This document shows, piece by piece, positions 32,983-40,892 of a stretch of DNA of 64,000 bases. The translations under genes were made by a program, and so were the position numbers. The notes beneath the pieces are model-generated. The model saw only the letters and a program-made list of their open reading frames with translations. It was not told where the DNA came from and ran no database searches. Each line of letters starts with the position of its first letter. The first letter of the stretch is position 1. The stretch comes from Candidatus Hydrogenedentota bacterium (lineage in GTDB: Bacteria; Hydrogenedentota; Hydrogenedentia; Hydrogenedentales; JAGMZX01), in NCBI GenBank assembly GCA_029556545.1, contig JAKQEQ010000111.1, forward strand, positions 46,913 through 110,912, written 5' to 3'.

Positions 32983-34656
32983 TTGGGGAGTTACTTGGTC
33001 TTATCGCGCCGCGCGGCGCGTCTGCTGCGCGTTCTCGCCATGCTGTTCGTGGCGGGATTCCATTTTGCGCTGATTGGCGGTCCCGGCTGGGCTCGCCTCT
33101 TGATCCTGCTGCTTCCGCTGGCGTCGCCAGCCTTTCTGGTGTCGATGGTCCTTCTTTGCGTCGTCCTGACGTACCTCATGGCGTTCGCGGGCATAACGTG
33201 GTATGAGCAGGCCTTCTCCGCGGGGTATCTGCTGGCGTCGATGGCGTGGGCGTTTCGGGGCCGTCTGATTGTGGATGCGGAGACCGCTCCCCGCACGCGC
33301 GCCCTGGTCGAGCGCTGGGCGGGAATGCTGCGCGGTGTCCTGGCGGTTGCGGCGCTCGCCCTGATCGGCTACGTGATTCTGTTCCAGACCGCGCCCGTCG
33401 TCGTCTCGGTCCTGTCCGCGATGCTTCTTGCGGTCTTCCGGCGTGCCCTGCCGACCTCGAGGAATGGAGCGCGGCCGCCGTGGACATGGAAGTCCGCGCT
33501 TGGCACGGCGGCCCTCTGCGTGGCGTCGCTGGCGGTGTCGCTGTGCGTTCTCGAAGCAGGCGCGCGGCTGCTGTTCGGCCCGCCGGTGCCGGAGGCGTAT
33601 CTCGTCCATCCGCGGCGCATCTTCACCCACGGCGCGAACGCATCAAGTTACTATTCCGTGGGTATGGGCAAGGAGGAACCCCTGCACGCGCCGTTCACGA
33701 TCTCGTCGCAGGGACTGCGCGGCGAGACGACGTACGGCCCGAAGCGCCCGAACGAATTTCGCGTATTGATGCTGGGGGACTCTCAACTTTTCGGAGCGGG
33801 CGTTCACGACGACGAGACGATTCCGCGCCTCCTGGAGGAGCGATTCGACGCGCGATCCTGTTCGGAGCGGTTCGTCTTCATGAACGCCGGCGTGGGCGGT
33901 TACGGACCGTGGCAGGAGCTCGACCTGCTCAAGGAATTGGCGGGCACGCTGCGGCCCGACCTCGTGGTCCTGCAACTCTACCTGGGGAACGACATCGGCG
34001 ACACGCTCCTGCGCCTGGGCAAGCACCTGCGCGCCCACAACGTGCCCGTAACGCGGTACTTCTTCTTTCTGAAGCACGCGGCCGCGCCCGCCGTGCGCGT
34101 CCATCAATTGATCTTCTCGTCAAGCTCCGCCTACCGTCAATTCTGGCGCGTGTCGGGCGGCCCTTACGCCATCCTGGACCTCCTGCAGCGAACGCGCTTC
34201 TTCCGCCTTCCGCCCCTGCCGCCCATGGCGCCAACGGAGAATCGACACTTTTTTGTCGAAGTAAACCTCAAAGAGTGGTATCCCGAACTCGAAGAGGGCT
34301 GGGCGCTGATGCGGGAGGATATTCGCGGCATAGCACGGACATGTCGGGATCTCGGGGTTGATCTCGTCGCGTTCGCCGTCCCGGTTGCGCAAGCCATATC
34401 AGATCTCTACTGGCGCGATTGTGTCCGAGAGAACCAGGAGGCCCTGTACGATCGAGATAAGGACGTGGACGTGGTCGAGCAGTTTCTGCACGAGTGCGGC
34501 ATCCCCTACGTCCCCCTGCGAGAACGCATGCGCAATTCCGAGAACCCCGAGTCGCTGTACTATCGCCATGACGGCCACCTTACCGCGAAAGGCGCGCGCC
34601 TCGTCGCGGAAATCCTGGCGGAGTACCTGGGCCGCGCCTACGCGTGTGAAGAATGA
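32983..34656 (+). CDS. Membrane-anchored SGNH/GDSL-like hydrolase
   Basis: A 557-residue protein with several N-terminal membrane segments (residues about 10-150) and another near 170-190, then an SGNH hydrolase domain. Block I is VLMLGDSQLFGAGV (Ser in GDS), the Asn block appears as LYLGNDIGD, and the catalytic Asp-His pair as HDGHLTAKGARLVAEIL. The fold suggests deacylation or acylation of a surface glycan or lipid, in the manner of AlgX/DltD-like proteins; substrate unknown. I place the start at TTG 32983, 7 bases after AGGAG; a GTG at 32977 is too close to that RBS. The gene converges on a glycosyltransferase gene 14 bp away. Confidence 0.78.
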   Translation: MGSYLVLSRRAARLLRVLAMLFVAGFHFALIGGPGWARLLILLLPLASPAFLVSMVLLCVVLTYLMAFAGITWYEQAFSAGYLLASMAWAFRGRLIVDAETAPRTRALVERWAGMLRGVLAVAALALIGYVILFQTAPVVVSVLSAMLLAVFRRALPTSRNGARPPWTWKSALGTAALCVASLAVSLCVLEAGARLLFGPPVPEAYLVHPRRIFTHGANASSYYSVGMGKEEPLHAPFTISSQGLRGETTYGPKRPNEFRVLMLGDSQLFGAGVHDDETIPRLLEERFDARSCSERFVFMNAGVGGYGPWQELDLLKELAGTLRPDLVVLQLYLGNDIGDTLLRLGKHLRAHNVPVTRYFFFLKHAAAPAVRVHQLIFSSSSAYRQFWRVSGGPYAILDLLQRTRFFRLPPLPPMAPTENRHFFVEVNLKEWYPELEEGWALMREDIRGIARTCRDLGVDLVAFAVPVAQAISDLYWRDCVRENQEALYDRDKDVDVVEQFLHECGIPYVPLRERMRNSENPESLYYRHDGHLTAKGARLVAEILAEYLGRAYACEE

Positions 34657-34670
34657 CTCGGGCGGATACG

Positions 34671-35501
34671 CTACGCCAACACCGCGCGCGCGTCGCGCAG
34701 GACGGCCTCCGCATCCGGCCAAGGATCGCCCGCAACCACGTGCACCCGCGCGCCGCGCGGCGCCCAGACTGTCGGGTCGGTCGGGCCGAAAACGGCCACG
34801 GTCGGACAGCCGACCGCGGCGGCGAGATGGGTAATGCCGCTGTCGTTGCCGATGTACAGCCGCGCGCCCGCCAGGATGCCCGCAATCTCGACGAGCGGCG
34901 CGTCGCGAAGCGCGGCGTGATTCTCTGGCAAGCGCAAGGACTCCTCGGCGGGACCGACGCACCACGCCACGCCATAACCGCGCGCGGCGAGTTCCCCCGC
35001 TACCGTCAGAAACCGGTCGAAAGGCCAGTTCTTGCGCCGACCTCCGCTGCCGGGCGCGAGTATGACTTCGTGGCGGGGCGTCGGCGCGACGGCGAGCCGA
35101 AACGGCGGTGCGGCGGGGTATCCCAACGCCGCAAGGTAATATTCCGATGCGTGACGAGGCCAGTCGGCGGGAGGCAACCCGGCGAAGCACCGAACATCCG
35201 CGACACCGCATGATCCGAGGCCGGAGGCGATGGCGGCATCGTCGTCGCGCATCCAGACGACGGCCCGGTCAAAGCCGGCGAGAAACGCGCGAAGACGCGC
35301 ACTCGGCGCGGTGAACACGCTGGCGAAGTCGATGGCATCCAGGCTGTGTGCGCGCGCGGCGAGGCCGCCCGCGACTGCCAGAGTGATGCGGTCCGCGGAC
35401 CCCGCCAGTTCAACGGGTCCTTCCGCGACCAGACAAGCAAGGGCGGGACACGACAGCAGGAAGTCGCCGATTCCGCCCGTATGCACGACGAGGGTGCGCA
35501 T
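34671..35501 (-). CDS. Glycosyltransferase family 9 (heptosyltransferase-like)
   Basis: A 276-residue protein, somewhat short for family GT9. The start MRTLVVHTGGIGDFLLSCPAL is the classic N-terminal loop of ADP-heptose:LPS heptosyltransferases, and the C-terminal half has VILAPGSGGRRKNWP and ARLYIGNDSGITHLAAAVGC followed by VAVFGPTDP, the nucleotide-sugar-binding signature. It should add a sugar to lipopolysaccharide core or another surface glycan on the inner face of the inner membrane. The donor cannot be specified; no waa/rfa genes are nearby. The RBS is weak. A 46-bp gap separates it from the upstream isomerase gene on the same strand. Confidence 0.86.
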   Translation of the reverse strand: MRTLVVHTGGIGDFLLSCPALACLVAEGPVELAGSADRITLAVAGGLAARAHSLDAIDFASVFTAPSARLRAFLAGFDRAVVWMRDDDAAIASGLGSCGVADVRCFAGLPPADWPRHASEYYLAALGYPAAPPFRLAVAPTPRHEVILAPGSGGRRKNWPFDRFLTVAGELAARGYGVAWCVGPAEESLRLPENHAALRDAPLVEIAGILAGARLYIGNDSGITHLAAAVGCPTVAVFGPTDPTVWAPRGARVHVVAGDPWPDAEAVLRDARAVLA

Positions 35502-35547
35502 GAGTGATTCGTCTTGCCCACAACCGAGTGCGGCCGCGCCGCGGGGG

Positions 35548-36459
35548 TCAGGCGTAACCCGCCTCGCGGAGACAGCCGCGCAACGTTGCGAGGTCCGCAG
35601 CCATGTGGTCCATCGCGGCGGGTATGTCGCCCATGTCATATTCGAAATGAATCGAGATCGGGCCGTTGAAGCGCGCGTGCCAGAACAGCCGCAGTATCTC
35701 CGTGATAGGCACAATGCCTTCGCCGAGAGGCGTCCACTTCGGTTGCGCGCCGTTCCACACGAAATCCTTCACCGACATCATCTTCGCGTGCCGCGTCATC
35801 AGCCGCGTCGTGATCTGCCAGTCGCCGAAAGTCCCCTCGACCATGGCGTGTCCGAGGTCGAAATTCGCCCCGAGGCGCGGCGAGCCGACCGCCTCGAAGA
35901 GATAGTGCAGGTCCCACACGGGCGCGCCGACGTTTAACATGCCGCTGTGGTTGTGATACCCCGCGTACATGTCGAATTCGTCGAGTAACTCCACCAGCGG
36001 CCCCATGTCCTTCGCGCACGCCTCGATACGGGCAATCGGGTCGCCCATGGGCGGATACCTGTGGCCGCCGATCCGCACGAACTTGATCCCGAGTTTCGAG
36101 GCGGCTTCGAGGATGGACCGCGCCGTCGCGTCTCGTCCGTCAGCGATGCGCGTCGTAATCATCGGTACTTCGATCCCCTCCGCGCACAAGACCTCGACGG
36201 CGCGGGGCAGGTCCTCCGCCACGCGATCCGGCAGGACGTGGCCCCCTTCGCGTACGGTGAGGTCGACCCCGTCGAATTCGAGCCGCTTCACCTGCGTCGC
36301 CAGGGCCCTGTAGGTAGTCAGATGCTGCAAGTGCTTCGAGAACACGCAGACCGGCGGCGGCGCCAAGGACGCCCCCTGCGCGGCCGCCGACCCCGAGAAC
36401 GCGAGCGCGGACGCGGCGGTCGCCGCCAGAAACTCGCGACGCGAAAGACTGCTGCTCAT
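35548..36459 (-). CDS. Tat-exported xylose-isomerase-like TIM-barrel protein
   Basis: A 303-residue protein with a twin-arginine signal (LSRREFLAATAASALAFSG) and a TIM-barrel of the sugar isomerase/epimerase family. Metal ligands are suggested by YAGYHNHSG, LGANFDLGHAM, MMSVKDFVW and ISIHFEYD. Export through Tat implies folding with a metal cofactor in the cytoplasm before transport. Such secreted isomerases are common in glycan-degrading Planctomycetota-like bacteria. GGAGG precedes the ATG. The gene may share a transcript with the GT9 gene downstream (46-bp gap), though their functions look unrelated. Substrate unknown. Confidence 0.85.
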   Translation of the reverse strand: MSSSLSRREFLAATAASALAFSGSAAAQGASLAPPPVCVFSKHLQHLTTYRALATQVKRLEFDGVDLTVREGGHVLPDRVAEDLPRAVEVLCAEGIEVPMITTRIADGRDATARSILEAASKLGIKFVRIGGHRYPPMGDPIARIEACAKDMGPLVELLDEFDMYAGYHNHSGMLNVGAPVWDLHYLFEAVGSPRLGANFDLGHAMVEGTFGDWQITTRLMTRHAKMMSVKDFVWNGAQPKWTPLGEGIVPITEILRLFWHARFNGPISIHFEYDMGDIPAAMDHMAADLATLRGCLREAGYA

Positions 36460-36883
36460 GATGCTTCCTCCAAGCGTTGGATACGCCCACTATAAAAAGG
36501 CGGACGCGGGCGTTCAAGAGGGACATCCCGTATCGGCAATGGGCGCGCGGGCCGGCTGAGGGGAGGACCGGCCCGCGCTGGGGGGAGGAATCGTTCAGGG
36601 TCATGTATGGGGCATGGGGAACCCCGCTGTTGAAAGAAACGGCGGATCGGTCTACTTGGTTGACCTATCCGTCATCCGGGTGCGCCTGAACAAAAATATG
36701 AATTGTAGAAAATCTTCAAGATGTCAAGAGATCGGTCATCAAGGCCGGATTCTGCGTATCTGGCTATCACTAAAGGCGTTATCACCGATCTTCGCAGGTT
36801 TTCGTCTTGCGCGACCCGTTCGGCTGTGCTATACTCGCCGCACGTTGGGAAAGGCTGGAATTCCCTGCCGTCGCGGAGCGTCT
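36460..36883. other. 424-bp region before the flagellar switch operon
   Basis: No gene seen. A perfect 11-bp stem GCGCGGGCCGG/CCGGCCCGCGC (36545-36555/36568-36578) with a 12-nt loop lies near the left side. An inverted repeat AGATCGGT (36729-36736) / ACCGATCT (36784-36791) lies just upstream of the fliM promoter and may be a regulator site or an RNA stem. The promoter is at 36807-36835. No known c-di-GMP riboswitch core was recognised. Confidence 0.55.
36807..36835 (+). promoter_or_regulatory. Promoter of the fliM operon
   Basis: TTGCGC (36807-36812), 17 bp, TATACT (36830-36835), preceded by TG-C as an extended -10. fliM starts 49 bases after it. The -10 hexamer is the same as that of bioY. 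Confidence 0.6.
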
Positions 36884-37864
36884 ATGGCCGACATATTAAG
36901 CCAGGATGAAGTAGACCTGTTGTTGAGCGCCGTCACCGAGGGTGAAGAGGTGGCGGAGGCCGCGACGCCGCAGCCAGCGGACATGCAGTTGACGGCATAC
37001 GATTTTCGGCGTCCGGAGCGGGTTTCAAAGGAGCAGTTGAAAGGGCTGCAGAGCCTGTTTGACGCCTTTGCGCGGGAAGTGAGCATCCTGTTTCCGCCGT
37101 TCCTGCGGACCGTGGTGCGGCTTGACCTGACCTCGCTCGATCAATTGACCTATGACGAGTTCATTCTCTCCGTGTCGCGGCCGACGTCGCTGACGGTCAT
37201 CAACATGGCGCCGCTCGACGGGAACGCGGTCATCGAGATGAGTCCGTCGATGGTATTTCCTATCGTGGACCGGGTGCTGGGCGGCAAAGGCGCGACCCTG
37301 CCGGAGCCGCGCGAACTCACCGAAATCGAAGACCGGATCATACAACGCATCGTGATGATGATGCTCGACTGCCTGAAGCGGTCGTGGGACCAACTCATCG
37401 AGTTCGACTTGTCCATCACGCAGACGGAGAGCGACCCGCTCATCGTGCAGATTGTGGCCGGCAGCGAGATGGTTGTCCTCGTGGGCTACGAGATCCACGT
37501 AGGCGAGACCGTCGGCACGATGAACGTGTGCATCCCCCTGCTGGTGTTGAATCCCATTCTGGACCAGATATCGCAACAGGCCCACTTCATGCGGCGGCTC
37601 TCTCCGGAACAGTCCAGCCTGACGCGCTCGATAATCGAGGGGATTGTGCGCCAGGCGGTGTCGCCCGTGGACGCGGTGCTGGGCCAGGCGCGACTCAAGC
37701 TGAGCGACGTGGCCCGCCTTCAGGTGGGCGACGTGGTGCAATTGAATACGACGCCCAAGGAGCCTATCCTGCTGCAGGCAGGCGGCTGCCCGGCGTTCCG
37801 CGTCCGGCCCGGCCGCCGCGGGGAACAAAGCGCCGTGCAGGTCGTGTCACTGATACGGCAATGA
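36884..37864 (+). CDS. fliM: Flagellar motor switch protein FliM
   Basis: A 326-residue cytoplasmic C-ring protein that transmits CheY-P signals to the rotor. The N-terminal CheY-binding peptide is ILSQDEVDLLLSAV (residues 4-17). The middle CheC-like domain has the rotor-contact motif in VLGGKGATL (GGxG), and the C-terminal SpoA domain begins near ARLKLSDVARLQVGDVVQL. Full length for the family. The ATG at 36884 follows GGAG. First gene of the operon fliM-fliN-fliA-hyp-hyp-fliK-flhB'. A good promoter lies upstream. Confidence 0.95.
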   Translation: MADILSQDEVDLLLSAVTEGEEVAEAATPQPADMQLTAYDFRRPERVSKEQLKGLQSLFDAFAREVSILFPPFLRTVVRLDLTSLDQLTYDEFILSVSRPTSLTVINMAPLDGNAVIEMSPSMVFPIVDRVLGGKGATLPEPRELTEIEDRIIQRIVMMMLDCLKRSWDQLIEFDLSITQTESDPLIVQIVAGSEMVVLVGYEIHVGETVGTMNVCIPLLVLNPILDQISQQAHFMRRLSPEQSSLTRSIIEGIVRQAVSPVDAVLGQARLKLSDVARLQVGDVVQLNTTPKEPILLQAGGCPAFRVRPGRRGEQSAVQVVSLIRQ

Positions 37865-37874
37865 GGGAATTGAG

Positions 37875-38816
37875 ATGCAGCCAGCCTTGGCAAGGGTAGC
37901 GGCGGATCACCTGCTGAAGGGTGCGTTCGACGTGCTCGACGCGCTGCTCGCGAAGTCGTTTCGGTTCGAGGTGACAGGCATCGAGACGGCGGACGCCGGC
38001 ATGGTCGCTGAATGGCTTGCCGAGTATGCCGTGTGCCTGAGCGCACGTATTGAAAACGACGGCGGCGACGTGGCGTTGCTGCTGCGCGCCGCGGATGCGG
38101 CGCGTGTCGCCGCGCTGGTGCAGGGCGGCGCGCCCTCGGAGAAGGACTTTCTAACGGACGAAGACCGAGGCGTGCTGAAGGAAGTGGCGGAATCGGCCCT
38201 CGGCGGCGCCGTCACGTGCCTGTTCGAAGCCGCCGGAGGCGACACCGGGCAATTGGCGGAAACGCGGGTCGAGGAACGACTCCCTGAAGACGCGGCTACG
38301 CTGTTGTCGCGTTTAGGTGAGTCGATCACCGCGGCGGCGTTTTCGTTCACGGCGGAAGACATGGCGGGATCGGGTGTGCTGCTCTACAGTGAGTCCTTCG
38401 AGGAAATCGTGCCGCCGAGACTCGTGGGCGGCGGCGCGGGCGCACCGCCGACGCCGGAACCGACGTTGAGCCCCGAGGAGATGTCCGATATTCTGAGCGG
38501 CTTCGGCCACGAGCCCCCGCCGTCTTCGGATCGCCCGGCGTCCGCCCCGATCACGCCGCCGAATCTCGACATGGTGATGGATATACGGCTTGTGGCGACG
38601 GCCCGCCTGGGCCGGGTGGAAATGCCCATCGGCGACATTCTCGGGCTGGGTCCCGGGTCGATCGTCGAGGTCGGGCACCTCATCGACGAGCCGGTCGAAC
38701 TGCTGATCAATGACCGGCTGATCGCGCGGGGCGACGTGGTGGTCGTGGACGAGAAGTTCGGCTTGCGCATCACGGAAATCGTCAGCCCGCAGGAGAGGAT
38801 CAAGAGTCTACGTTGA
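37875..38816 (+). CDS. fliN: Flagellar motor switch protein FliN (FliY-like, long form)
   Basis: A 313-residue protein, much longer than FliN of E. coli (about 137). The C-terminal SpoA domain (232-313: VMDIRLVATARLGRVEMPIGDILGL, then VVVVDEKFGLRITEI) is diagnostic of FliN. Residues 1-180 look like a CheC-like domain as in FliY of Bacillus and Leptospira. Between them, residues 198-208 (LSPEEMSDILS) resemble the CheY-binding peptide that usually sits at the FliM N-terminus. The gene starts 10 bp after fliM and its stop TGA overlaps the TTG start of fliA. It completes the C-ring; phosphatase activity on CheY-P is not proven by sequence. Confidence 0.9.
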   Translation: MQPALARVAADHLLKGAFDVLDALLAKSFRFEVTGIETADAGMVAEWLAEYAVCLSARIENDGGDVALLLRAADAARVAALVQGGAPSEKDFLTDEDRGVLKEVAESALGGAVTCLFEAAGGDTGQLAETRVEERLPEDAATLLSRLGESITAAAFSFTAEDMAGSGVLLYSESFEEIVPPRLVGGGAGAPPTPEPTLSPEEMSDILSGFGHEPPPSSDRPASAPITPPNLDMVMDIRLVATARLGRVEMPIGDILGLGPGSIVEVGHLIDEPVELLINDRLIARGDVVVVDEKFGLRITEIVSPQERIKSLR

Positions 38817-39583
38817 CCACGATACTGCCCGAGACACGGGAGCGCGAACTCTGGGCGCGCTTCAAGGAACACGACGACGTCGAGGCCCGCGAGCAGCTCA
38901 TCATGCACTACATGCGCGTGGTCAGGTTCATCGCGGGCCGCATGGCGATCCACGTGCCGTCGAGCGTCGAGATGGACGATCTGGTCGGTTGGGGCGTCAT
39001 GGGCCTGCTGGACGCGACCCAGCGTTACGACCACACGCAGGACATCAAATTCTCGACCTACGCCTCGATCCGCATCCGCGGCGCGATTATCGATCAAATC
39101 CGGTCGCTCGACTGGGCGCCGCGATCCCTGCGGAACATGGCGCGCAAGGTGGGCGCGGCCCGCGAACGACTCCGGCACGAGAAAGGGCGCGACCCGAACT
39201 CGGAGGAGATCGCCGAGACGCTGGGCACGACGCCCGACCACGTCGACGAGACGCTGGCCCAGTTGCAGACGGCCCAGGTGCTCTCGCTGGACGATTACCT
39301 CCCGAGCGAGGAGACGGGAGAACACCGGAAGCGGCACGTGACGAGCGACGCCTCGGCGCCGTCGCCGAGCGATGCGCTCGAGGCGAAGGAGCGCCAGCAG
39401 CGGCTCGCGGACGCGATTCTGGCGCTACCGGAACAGCAGCAGAAAGTGCTAAACTTGTATTACTACCGGGAATTGACGCTGAAAGAAATCGGCGTCGTGC
39501 TCGAGGTTACGGAATCGCGCGTGTGCCAGATACACAGCGCGGCGGTAAAGCGGCTGCGCGAGGCCATGCGCGGAGAAGCGTGA
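38813..39583 (+). CDS. fliA: Flagellar sigma factor sigma-28 (FliA/WhiG family)
   Basis: A 256-residue sigma factor. Region 2 is obvious (MDDLVGWGVMGLLDA, DIKFSTYASIRIRGAIIDQIR), followed by the sigma-28 hallmark DWAPRSLR, region 3 (EIAETLGTTPDHVDETLAQL) and region 4 (LPEQQQKVLNLYYYRELTLK, VTESRVCQIHSAAVKRLRE). It directs RNA polymerase to late flagellar and chemotaxis promoters. The start is TTG overlapping the fliN stop (TTGA); no better start codon lies before region 2. Its position inside the switch operon suggests that it is made along with the C-ring. No FlgM anti-sigma gene is visible here. Confidence 0.93.
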   Translation: MTTILPETRERELWARFKEHDDVEAREQLIMHYMRVVRFIAGRMAIHVPSSVEMDDLVGWGVMGLLDATQRYDHTQDIKFSTYASIRIRGAIIDQIRSLDWAPRSLRNMARKVGAARERLRHEKGRDPNSEEIAETLGTTPDHVDETLAQLQTAQVLSLDDYLPSEETGEHRKRHVTSDASAPSPSDALEAKERQQRLADAILALPEQQQKVLNLYYYRELTLKEIGVVLEVTESRVCQIHSAAVKRLREAMRGEA

Positions 39584-39906
39584 TGCCTCAGCCGATAGAC
39601 CCTTATACGGAAGTCGCGCGCGTCCACGCGGCGGAACGCATCCAGCAGATAGCGGACCGCGCGTCGCTGGCCGCGCAACAACGCGCCCAGGCGACCAAGC
39701 AGCAACAGCACGTCGACGCCGAGACGCTGGTCCAGGAGGCTGAACAGAAAAGCGAACAGGTGGACCGGGAATTGCGCCGGAGAAACCCGTACTTGGGCCG
39801 GCGGCGGCGCAAGCGGGGCCAGGACTCGGACTCAGACGCGGAGGGCGGGGAGCATAAGCGGCCGCCCGCGGACCTCGAGGACCACCAGCTTGACGTGACG
39901 GTGTGA
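39583..39906 (+). CDS. Small charged protein of the flagellar operon
   Basis: A 107-residue protein rich in Gln, Arg, Glu and Asp, predicted coiled-coil at about 12-65, with a Lys/Arg-rich then Asp/Glu-rich tail. I do not recognise the family. Its ATG overlaps the fliA stop (TGATG), with GGAGAAG upstream, so it is very likely translated. The next gene begins 41 bp after its stop. Position between fliA and a DUF2802-like gene suggests a flagellum-related role, but that is only context. Confidence 0.7.
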   Translation: MPQPIDPYTEVARVHAAERIQQIADRASLAAQQRAQATKQQQHVDAETLVQEAEQKSEQVDRELRRRNPYLGRRRRKRGQDSDSDAEGGEHKRPPADLEDHQLDVTV

Positions 39907-39947
39907 CGGTGCGCTCGGGGCAGGCGCCGGGACAAGGACGGGAGGCC

Positions 39948-40868
39948 ATGTTGCAGACGCTCTTGATGTGGGCATGCTTCGGCGTGGGCATCATCGGCGT
40001 AGTCTGTTTTACAGCGCTTGTCCTCGCGTATTGGGCACAGGAACGGCGCCAGCAGCGGCGGCATCAGCAGACGGAAATCGACAAGGCCGAGATCACCATC
40101 CTTTTCCAGACCATGCGCGACGTGGTCCGCCAGCAGAAGGACCTCGCCCGCCAGTTCAACGCCGACCTCGAAAGCAAGATCGACGGCGTAAAGCAGATTC
40201 TGGCGCAGAGCCTCGAAAAGAACGCGCGCCTCTACGACAAGCAACAAACGCTTGCCGAGGAATTGGATCGCGCCAAGGCGGCCTTGCGCGACGTACAACA
40301 GCACATGGCGCAATTGCGCGCCGCCTCGCGCGCCACGGCCGGGTTGCCGCCGCGGGACGTTGCCGTCGAGGAACCCGCCGAAAAACAGCGCAAAACGACG
40401 GCGCGACCGAGCGACCGCGCGCCCGATGCGGCCGCGCCCGCGAAACCGAGGGCCGAGCCGAGTCCGCCGGGGCTGATCGTAAAGCCTGCGGCGGTCGCCC
40501 CGGAGCCCGCCGAACCGCCGCCAAGCGCGATTATTCAGGAGCGTCCGGTCGAGAAATGGATAGGCGACGACCTCGATGAGGATGCGGGCGCGCCCCTGCC
40601 GCCTACGTCGCCCGAGGACCGGGACGCCTCGCGCCGGGCGTTCCAGGCGCTGTTGAACATCGCGCCCGCAAGCGCGAGCGACGTCCGTACCGACGCGCCG
40701 CTGCCCCAGCCCGACGACAACGGCGGCCATTCCCTCGCGCCGTTGCAGCAGCGCGTCGTCGAGTACAACGCCGCGGGCATGTCGGTGGCGCAGATCGCGC
40801 GGGAACTGGGCATCGGCAAGGGCGAGGTCCGGCTGATGCTGAGTCTCGCGCGGCAAAAGCGCGTGTAG
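39948..40868 (+). CDS. Membrane-anchored coiled-coil protein with C-terminal HTH (DUF2802/DUF6115-like)
   Basis: A 306-residue protein: one transmembrane helix at about 5-30 (WACFGVGIIGVVCFTALVLAYW), a long coiled-coil (35-135), a Pro/Ala-rich linker and a C-terminal helix-turn-helix-like motif (AGMSVAQIARELGIGKGEVRLML). This layout matches the small flagellar-operon proteins annotated DUF2802 or DUF6115, whose function is not settled. The ATG at 39948 has AAGGA nine bases upstream; an earlier in-frame GTG (39903) overlaps the preceding stop and is an alternative. It lies between the 107-residue protein and fliK. Confidence 0.72.
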   Translation: MLQTLLMWACFGVGIIGVVCFTALVLAYWAQERRQQRRHQQTEIDKAEITILFQTMRDVVRQQKDLARQFNADLESKIDGVKQILAQSLEKNARLYDKQQTLAEELDRAKAALRDVQQHMAQLRAASRATAGLPPRDVAVEEPAEKQRKTTARPSDRAPDAAAPAKPRAEPSPPGLIVKPAAVAPEPAEPPPSAIIQERPVEKWIGDDLDEDAGAPLPPTSPEDRDASRRAFQALLNIAPASASDVRTDAPLPQPDDNGGHSLAPLQQRVVEYNAAGMSVAQIARELGIGKGEVRLMLSLARQKRV

Positions 40869-40892
40869 TGCGCGACGCCCGGCGCGAACGCC

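Noticed and set aside
36477..36689. 70-codon open frame upstream of the flagellar operon
   Set aside because: No RBS, spans a perfect GC hairpin, and its product has no recognisable features.
36460..36883. c-di-GMP riboswitch before fliM
   Set aside because: No GEMM-I or c-di-GMP-II core elements could be matched; only simple hairpins are present.
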